Shown piece after piece: positions 58,948 to 64,000 of a DNA stretch of 64,000 bases. The translations under genes and the position numbers were made by a program. Under the pieces are notes generated by a model. That model saw only the letters and a program-made list of their open reading frames with translations. It searched no databases and was not told where the DNA came from. Numbering within the stretch: position 1 is the stretch's first letter; each line of letters begins with the position of its first letter. The stretch is taken from NCBI RefSeq assembly GCF_014647515.1, contig NZ_BMPI01000003.1, positions 179,477-243,476 on the forward strand, in the 5' to 3' direction. This DNA is from Dactylosporangium sucinum (GTDB lineage Bacteria; Actinomycetota; Actinomycetes; Mycobacteriales; Micromonosporaceae).

Positions 58948-59220
58948 GCCGTTCTGTCGGCCGCTTGACACCTGCCCACAAGTGAGCGCCAAGTGCCCGC
59001 CAAGACCCGGCCCGCATGCTGTGTTCAGCACCGAGCAAGACCCCGAAGGGACTCCGGTCCCCGCACCACCTACCTCGACGGCTTCGAGCCTCGATCCATA
59101 TAGAGCACCACCCTTTCGCTGAGCCCGGCGGGCGGCGTACCTCCCTCATGCCGCCCGCCCACTCACCCGCCCGGCCTCCGCGCCGGGCTTTTCCGCGCCC
59201 GCCCGCGCCGCCCCGCCCGC
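58948..59220. other. Gene-free spacer
   Basis: It holds a TTGACA (about 58963) without a matching -10 box and a weak hairpin GGGCGGC/GCCGCCC near 59129-59155. I see no supported gene in it. Confidence 0.5.
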
Positions 59221-59330
59221 GCCGCGCCCCCACCAGCGTCGATCTTGCAGTTGTGGTGCCTGACAAACCCGGACATCGTGGGAGTGTCGCGGCACCACGA
59301 CTGCAAGATCGACGCTGGTGGGGGCGGGGC
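59221..59330. repeat. Dispersed palindromic element, copy 2
   Basis: Arms 59221-59260 and 59291-59330 pair over 40 bases with two mismatches; the inner 30 bases have one T-G pair only. The 30-base loop starts TGACAAACCCGGACAT as in copy 1 (13699-13774). It lies just upstream of the cobalamin riboswitch. Confidence 0.92.
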
Positions 59331-59394
59331 GGGGCGGGCGGGGCGGGCGGCGGCGCGGTGGGCGGGTGGGTTGGAACGGACACGTTGACGGGTT

Positions 59395-59570
59395 TGGGGG
59401 GTGTGGGACACGATGGCCTGCGAGCGGTATGCGGAGGAACCCGGTGCGAGTCCGGGACGGTCCCGCCACTGTGACCGGGGAGGCGTCCTCCAGCGCACGG
59501 GCCACGATCCACGCGGGTCGGAAGGCCGGAGGACGGCGGTGATCCGGGAGTCAGGAGACTCCGGCCGCTC
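59395..59570 (+). promoter_or_regulatory. Cobalamin riboswitch
   Basis: The leader has the conserved class features: GGTGCGAGTCCGGGACGG, the B12-box-associated GCCACTGT (59465-59472), GGAAGGCCGGAGG and GGAGTCAGGAGACTC. It lies directly before the cobalamin operon and should shut it down when adenosylcobalamin is plentiful. Confidence 0.93.
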
Positions 59571-59615
59571 GCTGCCAACGCCGTGGCGGGCGAGGACCCG
59601 CCGAAGGGATGTGTC

Positions 59616-61649
59616 GTGACCCCACCGTATCCGTTCTCGGCCGTGGTCGGGCTGGCCGACCTGCGCCTCGCGCTGCTGCTCACGGCCGTGTCGCCGGCCA
59701 TCGGCGGCGTGCTCGTGCGCGGCGAGAAGGGCACCGCCAAGTCGACCGTCGTCCGGGGGCTCGCGAGCCTGCTGCCGGAGGTCGGCGTCGTCGGCGGGTG
59801 CCGGTTCGCCTGCGACCCCGACGCGCCCGACGCCGAGTGTCCCGACGGGCCGCACGACCCCGGCGCGCCCCGGGCGGTGCGCCGCGCCGCGCTCGTCGAG
59901 CTGCCGGTCGGGGCCACCGAGGACCGGGTCGTCGGCACCCTCGACCTGCAGCGGGCGCTCGCCGACGGGGTCAAGGCGTACGAGCCGGGGCTGCTCGCCG
60001 CCGCGCACCGCGGCGTGCTGTACGTCGACGAGGTGAACCTGCTGCCCGACCACCTCGTCGACCTGCTCCTCGACGCCGCCGCCATGGGCCGCGCGCACGT
60101 CGAGCGCGACGGCGTGTCGGTCAAGCATGCGGCCCGGTTCCTGCTCGTCGGCACCATGAACCCCGAGGAGGGGGAGCCCCGGCCGCAGCTCGTCGACCGG
60201 TTCGGGCTGGTCGTCGGGGTCGCCGCGCCGCAGGAGGCCGCGCCGCGGGCCGAGGTGGTGCGCCGCCGGCTCGCGTACGAGGCCGATTCCCAGGCGTTCG
60301 CCGCCCGGTTCGCCGAGGAGGACGCGCGGCTCGCGGAGCGGATCGCCGCCGCCCGGGCGCGGCTCGGCGGCGTCCGGCTGCCGGACCGGGAGCTGGACCG
60401 CATCGCCCGGATCTGCCTGGCGTACCGCGTCGACGGCCTCCGGGCCGACATCGTCGTCGCGCGGACCGCCGTCGCCCTGGCCGCGTGGTCGGGCCGCGAC
60501 ACCGTCACCAAGGCCGACGTGCGCGACGCGGCCCGGCTGGCGCTGCCGCACCGGCGCCGGCGCGACCCGCTCGACCCGCCCGGCACCGACCTGGAGAAGC
60601 TGGAAGAGGTCCTGGACCAGGAGGCCGGCGACGACCCTGAGGACGAGCGGCCCGAGGACGGCGGTCCGGACGACGGCCCCGACGGCCCCGACAGCCCCGA
60701 CGCCCCCAACAGCGGCCCGACAGAGCCGCCGGTCGACGGCAGCGACGGGAACACGGACACCGGCAGCCGCCCCGACCGGCAGCCGCCACCCGAGCCGACC
60801 GGAACCGAAGCGTCCACCCAGTCGAACGGGGAGCGGGAACAAGGCACGCGGGAGGACGAGGACGGCGGCGTCGGTGTGCCAGCGCCCGCCGCGTTCGCCG
60901 GCGCCCCGTACCGGCCCAAGCTCCTCTCGATCGCCGGAAGGGCCAACCGCCAGGCCGGTTCCCACGCCGGGCGGCGCTCGCCGGCGTACTCCCGGCACGG
61001 ACGCGTCGTCCGGTCCCGCCGGCCCGTTGGCGGCAAGCTCACCAGCCTCCACATTCCCGACACGGTGCGGGCGGCGGCCCTGCGCGATCCCGCACGGTAC
61101 ACCGTGAGCAGCGAGGACGTCCGGGAAGCGGTCCGCGTCGGGCGGGAGGCCAACCTCGTCCTCTTCGTCGTCGACGCCTCCGGCTCGATGGCGGCGCGGC
61201 AGCGCATGGGCGTCGTGAAGACCGCGGTGCTGTCCCTGCTGCGCGACGCGTACCAGCGCCGCGACAAGGTCGGCCTGATCACCTTCCGCGGGCGGGCCGC
61301 CACGACCGTGCTCGAACCGACCGCCAGCCACGAGGTCGGCGTGCTGCGCCTCGCCGAGCTGCGCACGGGCGGGCGGACCCCGCTCGCGGCCGGGCTGCGG
61401 CAGGCCGCCCGCACCCTGCAGGCCGAGCGGCGGCGCGACGCCCGCCGCCGGCCCCTGCTCGTCGTCGTCACCGACGGCCGGGCGACCAGCGGGCCCGACC
61501 CGCTGACCGTCGCGCCGATGCTCGCCGGGGTCGCGACCGTCGTCGTCGACTGCGAGTCCGGCCCGGTCCGCCTCGGGCTGGCGCAGCGGCTCGCCGCCGC
61601 CCTCGACGCGTCCTGCGTCCCCCTCGCCGCGCTGCAGAACTGGAGCTGA
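59616..61649 (+). CDS. Fused ChlI/ChlD-like chelatase subunit
   Basis: A 677-residue protein with an N-terminal AAA+ ATPase (Walker A VRGEKGTAKST; Walker B GVLYVDEVNLL) and, after an acidic Pro/Asp-rich linker (about residues 340-430), a C-terminal vWA domain with MIDAS DASGSM. This is the BchI+BchD arrangement of the ATPase part of Mg/Co chelatases, here for cobalt insertion with CobN, which is not in the window. GTG 59616 is preceded by AGGGA and the cobalamin riboswitch. Confidence 0.9.
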   Translation: MTPPYPFSAVVGLADLRLALLLTAVSPAIGGVLVRGEKGTAKSTVVRGLASLLPEVGVVGGCRFACDPDAPDAECPDGPHDPGAPRAVRRAALVELPVGATEDRVVGTLDLQRALADGVKAYEPGLLAAAHRGVLYVDEVNLLPDHLVDLLLDAAAMGRAHVERDGVSVKHAARFLLVGTMNPEEGEPRPQLVDRFGLVVGVAAPQEAAPRAEVVRRRLAYEADSQAFAARFAEEDARLAERIAAARARLGGVRLPDRELDRIARICLAYRVDGLRADIVVARTAVALAAWSGRDTVTKADVRDAARLALPHRRRRDPLDPPGTDLEKLEEVLDQEAGDDPEDERPEDGGPDDGPDGPDSPDAPNSGPTEPPVDGSDGNTDTGSRPDRQPPPEPTGTEASTQSNGEREQGTREDEDGGVGVPAPAAFAGAPYRPKLLSIAGRANRQAGSHAGRRSPAYSRHGRVVRSRRPVGGKLTSLHIPDTVRAAALRDPARYTVSSEDVREAVRVGREANLVLFVVDASGSMAARQRMGVVKTAVLSLLRDAYQRRDKVGLITFRGRAATTVLEPTASHEVGVLRLAELRTGGRTPLAAGLRQAARTLQAERRRDARRRPLLVVVTDGRATSGPDPLTVAPMLAGVATVVVDCESGPVRLGLAQRLAAALDASCVPLAALQNWS

Positions 61650-61654
61650 GAACG

Positions 61655-62257
61655 ATGCCGCAGGGCAAGGTCGAGAACGTGCCCGACGACGGGCTCACCA
61701 CCCGCCAGCGACGCCGGCAGCACCTGCTCGCCGTCCACACCGGACAGGGCAAGGGCAAGTCGACCGCCGCGTTCGGCATGGCGCTGCGCGCGTGGAGCGC
61801 CGGCTGGCCCATCGCCGTGTTCCAGTTCGTGAAGAGTCCGAAGTGGAAGGTCGGCGAGGAGGCCGCGCTGCGCGCGCTCGGCGAGACCGGCCAGGGCGGG
61901 TCCGTCGTGTGGCACAAGATGGGCGAGGGCTGGTCGTGGATCCAGCGGCCCGGCGCCGAGCGCGACCACGCCGCCGAGGCCGCCGAGGGCTGGGCCCAGA
62001 TCAAGCGCGACCTCGCGGCCGAGGCGTACCGGTTCTACGTGCTCGACGAGTTCACGTACCCGGTCAAGTGGGGCTGGGTCGACATCGCCGACGTCGTCGC
62101 CACCCTGCGCGACCGGCCCGGCAACCAGCACGTCGTGGTCACCGGCCGCGACGCGCACCCCGACCTGGTCGACCTGGCCGACCTGGTCACCGACATGACG
62201 AAGGTGAAGCACCCGATGGACGCCGGCCGGAAGGGCCAGCAGGGCATCGAATGGTAG
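61655..62257 (+). CDS. cobO: Cob(I)yrinic acid a,c-diamide adenosyltransferase
   Basis: A 200-residue ATP:corrinoid adenosyltransferase of the CobA/CobO/BtuR type. The P-loop is HTGQGKGKSTAAFG, with FQFVKSPKWKVGEE, YVLDEFTYPVKWGW and VVTGRDAHPDLVDLADLVTDM also typical. It starts 5 bases after the chelatase stop and overlaps cobB by 7 bases. Confidence 0.97.
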   Translation: MPQGKVENVPDDGLTTRQRRRQHLLAVHTGQGKGKSTAAFGMALRAWSAGWPIAVFQFVKSPKWKVGEEAALRALGETGQGGSVVWHKMGEGWSWIQRPGAERDHAAEAAEGWAQIKRDLAAEAYRFYVLDEFTYPVKWGWVDIADVVATLRDRPGNQHVVVTGRDAHPDLVDLADLVTDMTKVKHPMDAGRKGQQGIEW

Positions 62258-63582
62258 CCCGGCTCGTCATCGCGGCCCCGGCCTCGGGTCACGGCAAGAC
62301 CACCGTCGCGACCGGGCTGCTGGCCGCGTTCGCCGCGCGCGGGCTGCGGGTCGCGCCGTTCAAGGTCGGCCCCGACTACATCGACCCCGGCTACCACGCG
62401 CTCGCCGCCGGCCGGCCCGGTCGCAACCTCGACCCGGTGCTCGTGGGGGAGGAGCGGATCGGCCCGCTGTTCGCCCACGGCGCCGCCGGCGCGGACATCG
62501 CGATCGTCGAGGGCGTCATGGGGCTCTTCGACGGCCGCACCGGCTGGGGCGAGTACGGCTCGACCGCCCACGTCGCCCGCCTGCTCGCCGCGCCCGTCGT
62601 GCTGGTCGTCGACGCCACCGCCCAGGCGCGCTCGATCGCGGCGGTCGTCCACGGGTTCCGCTCGTTCGGCGACGGCATCCACATCGCGGGCGTCATCCTC
62701 AACCGCGTGGGCTCCGACCGCCACGAGCAGATCCTCCGCGACGCCTGCGCCGAGGTCGGCACGCCGGTGCTCGGCGTGCTGCGCCGTCACGACGCCGTCG
62801 CCGCCCCGTCGCGCCACCTCGGCCTGGTGCCGGTGGTCGAGCGGGCGGCCGAGGCGACGGCGTCGGTCGAGGCGCTGGCGGCGCTGGTGACGGCGAGCCT
62901 CGACCTCGACGCCGTGCACGCGGTCGCGTCGGGCGCGCTGCCACTCGGCGCCACCCCCTGGTCACCGTCCACGATGGACCCGGTGCCCGGCCGCCCGGTC
63001 GTGGCGGTGGCCGGCGGCCCCGCGTTCTCGTTCGGCTACGCGGAGACGGTCGAGCTGCTCACCGCGGCCGGCGCCGAGGTGGCCGTCGTCGACCCGCTGC
63101 ACGCCGAGACCCTCCCACCGGGGACGAAGGCGCTCGTGGTCGGCGGTGGGTTCCCCGAGGTGTACTGCGAGCAGCTGGCCGCCAACGAGCCCCTGCGCGA
63201 CGCGGTGTTCCGCCTGGCCGCGGCGGGCGGCCCGATCGCCGCCGAGTGCGCGGGCCTGCTGTGGCTGTGCCGCTCCCTCGACGGCCGGCCGATGTGCGGC
63301 GTCCTCGACGCCGAGGCGGAGATGACGCCGTCGCTCACCCTCGGGTACCGCGACGCGGTGGCCGTGGCCGACAGCGTGCTGGCCCCGGCCGGCACCCGGG
63401 TCGCCGGCCACGAGTTCCACCGCACCCGGGTCACCCCGCCCGCCGGCGCCACCCCGGCCTGGGCCTGGCAGCCCGGCACCCGCGACGGCTTCGTGCACGG
63501 CTCGGTGCATGCCTCCTACCTGCACCTGCACTGGGCCGGGGAGCCGTCCCTCGCGTACCGCCTGGTGGCGGCATGCGCCTGA
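62251..63582 (+). CDS. cobB: Cobyrinate a,c-diamide synthase
   Basis: A 443-residue glutamine- and ATP-dependent amidase that aminates the a and c carboxylates of cobyrinate or its hydrogeno form. The N-terminal dethiobiotin-synthase-like P-loop is APASGHGKTT, with FKVGPDYIDPGYH. The C-terminal class I glutaminase has its Cys in AECAGLLWL and FHRTRV near the end. It overlaps cobO upstream and the CobE-CbiE gene downstream. Confidence 0.97.
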   Translation: MVARLVIAAPASGHGKTTVATGLLAAFAARGLRVAPFKVGPDYIDPGYHALAAGRPGRNLDPVLVGEERIGPLFAHGAAGADIAIVEGVMGLFDGRTGWGEYGSTAHVARLLAAPVVLVVDATAQARSIAAVVHGFRSFGDGIHIAGVILNRVGSDRHEQILRDACAEVGTPVLGVLRRHDAVAAPSRHLGLVPVVERAAEATASVEALAALVTASLDLDAVHAVASGALPLGATPWSPSTMDPVPGRPVVAVAGGPAFSFGYAETVELLTAAGAEVAVVDPLHAETLPPGTKALVVGGGFPEVYCEQLAANEPLRDAVFRLAAAGGPIAAECAGLLWLCRSLDGRPMCGVLDAEAEMTPSLTLGYRDAVAVADSVLAPAGTRVAGHEFHRTRVTPPAGATPAWAWQPGTRDGFVHGSVHASYLHLHWAGEPSLAYRLVAACA

Positions 63583-64000
63583 CGGTGGGGTTCGGCGCCC
63601 GCCCGGACGCCACCGCGGACGAGGTCCTCGCGCTGCTGGGCGAGTCGCTGTCCACTCTGGACGCCGTGACTACTGTGTCCACAGTGGATGGACGGGAGGA
63701 GCTGGCGTCGGCGGTCGCACAGGTGCACGGCTGGCGGGTGGTGACGTTCCCGGCCGCCGAGCTGGCGCAGGTCGAGGTGCCGTCGCCGTCGGCGCGCGTG
63801 GCGTCGGCGGTGGGCACCCCGAGCGTGGCCGAGGCCGCCGCGCTGCTGGCCGCGCGAGGGCCGGCCGCGGTGCTGCTCCACGCGAAGCGCTCCTCGGCGC
63901 GGGCGACCGTGGCGGTCGCGGCCCCGGCGCCGGACGTGACGGTCGTGGGCATCGGGGCCGACGGGTACGACGGGCTCACCGCCGCCGGGCGGGACGCCCT
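63573..64000 (+). CDS. CobE-CbiE fusion (partial, runs off the window)
   Basis: The frame opens (MRLTVGFGARPDATADEVLALLG) as a CobE / CbiG C-terminal domain of about 115 residues. With no stop it passes into VTVVGIGADGYDGLTAAGRDAL, the N-terminus of CbiE/CobL, the precorrin-6Y C5-methyltransferase. The two are normally separate proteins. The ATG overlaps the cobB end by 10 bases. The 3' end is beyond 64000. Confidence 0.85.
   Translation, partial: MRLTVGFGARPDATADEVLALLGESLSTLDAVTTVSTVDGREELASAVAQVHGWRVVTFPAAELAQVEVPSPSARVASAVGTPSVAEAAALLAARGPAAVLLHAKRSSARATVAVAAPAPDVTVVGIGADGYDGLTAAGRDA

Noticed and set aside
58963..58995. TTGACA considered as promoter for the cobalamin operon
   Set aside because: No -10 box at 16-19 bases, and it lies more than 400 bases before the riboswitch with a large hairpin between.

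Overview
The window comes from a high-G+C actinomycete, most likely a filamentous member of the Micromonosporaceae or a close relative. This is inferred from strong G/C bias at third codon positions, many GTG starts, a SARP-type regulator, long chains of genes joined by 4-base ATGA/GTGA overlaps, and many genes that begin 6-7 bases after a TANNNT -10 box with no ribosome binding site (leaderless genes). No rRNA, tRNA or CRISPR array was seen.

Layout. 0-5.5 kb: a NarL-type two-component system diverges from a three-gene ABC-2 exporter whose first permease carries a large extracytoplasmic beta-sandwich domain. 5.5-13.7 kb: a YciE-like ferritin-fold protein, a secreted GH5 mannanase with a CBM2, an FAD monooxygenase, a small membrane protein divergent from a TetR regulator with nested operators, the RNA 2'-phosphotransferase KptA, a membrane protein and a DEAD-box helicase. 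13.7-18 kb: a tightly coupled operon of an NrtR-type Nudix regulator, a J-domain/pseudokinase, a vWA protein, an adenylosuccinate-synthetase-like enzyme with altered substrate residues, and a small secreted protein. 18-20.7 kb: a SARP regulator with an ATPase domain and small genes. 20.9-31.3 kb: an operon equivalent to the functionally unassigned E. coli yehI-L-M-P-Q (molR) set (DUF4132, MoxR ATPase, DUF5682, vWA, SWIM), headed by a 116-residue protein that looks like the DUF4132 protein with its middle removed.

31.4-40.6 kb: dnaE, a PQQ-propeller-like protein, a LysR regulator, and a secreted M15-like peptidase behind a c-di-AMP (ydaO) riboswitch. A repeat-rich spacer then leads to a stand-alone NRPS-type condensation protein facing a small ferredoxin. 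41-46 kb: mutA-mutB-meaB (methylmalonyl-CoA mutase and its G-protein chaperone). 46-52.7 kb: a PNPOx-fold protein, a methyltransferase, a ClpP homologue lacking its catalytic triad, a CheX-like protein, an IS630-family element inserted exactly at the stop codon of a membrane GGDEF/EAL protein, and that gene. 52.8-58.9 kb: a DHA2 drug exporter with MarR and TetR regulators, a deletion scar joining two gene fragments, a CpdA-like phosphodiesterase, an acidic disordered protein and a HEAT-like protein. 59.2-64 kb: a large dispersed palindrome, a cobalamin riboswitch, and a cobalamin operon (chelatase, cobO, cobB, a CobE-CbiE fusion) that runs off the window.

How it fits together. The cobalamin operon makes the cofactor used by the mutase locus, and it is controlled by that cofactor. 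The two vWA-centred operons at 14-18 kb and 21-31 kb are the best candidates for undescribed systems. Both pair a vWA protein with partner folds seen in NTP-dependent stress or conflict machinery, and neither has an established biochemical role that I can name.
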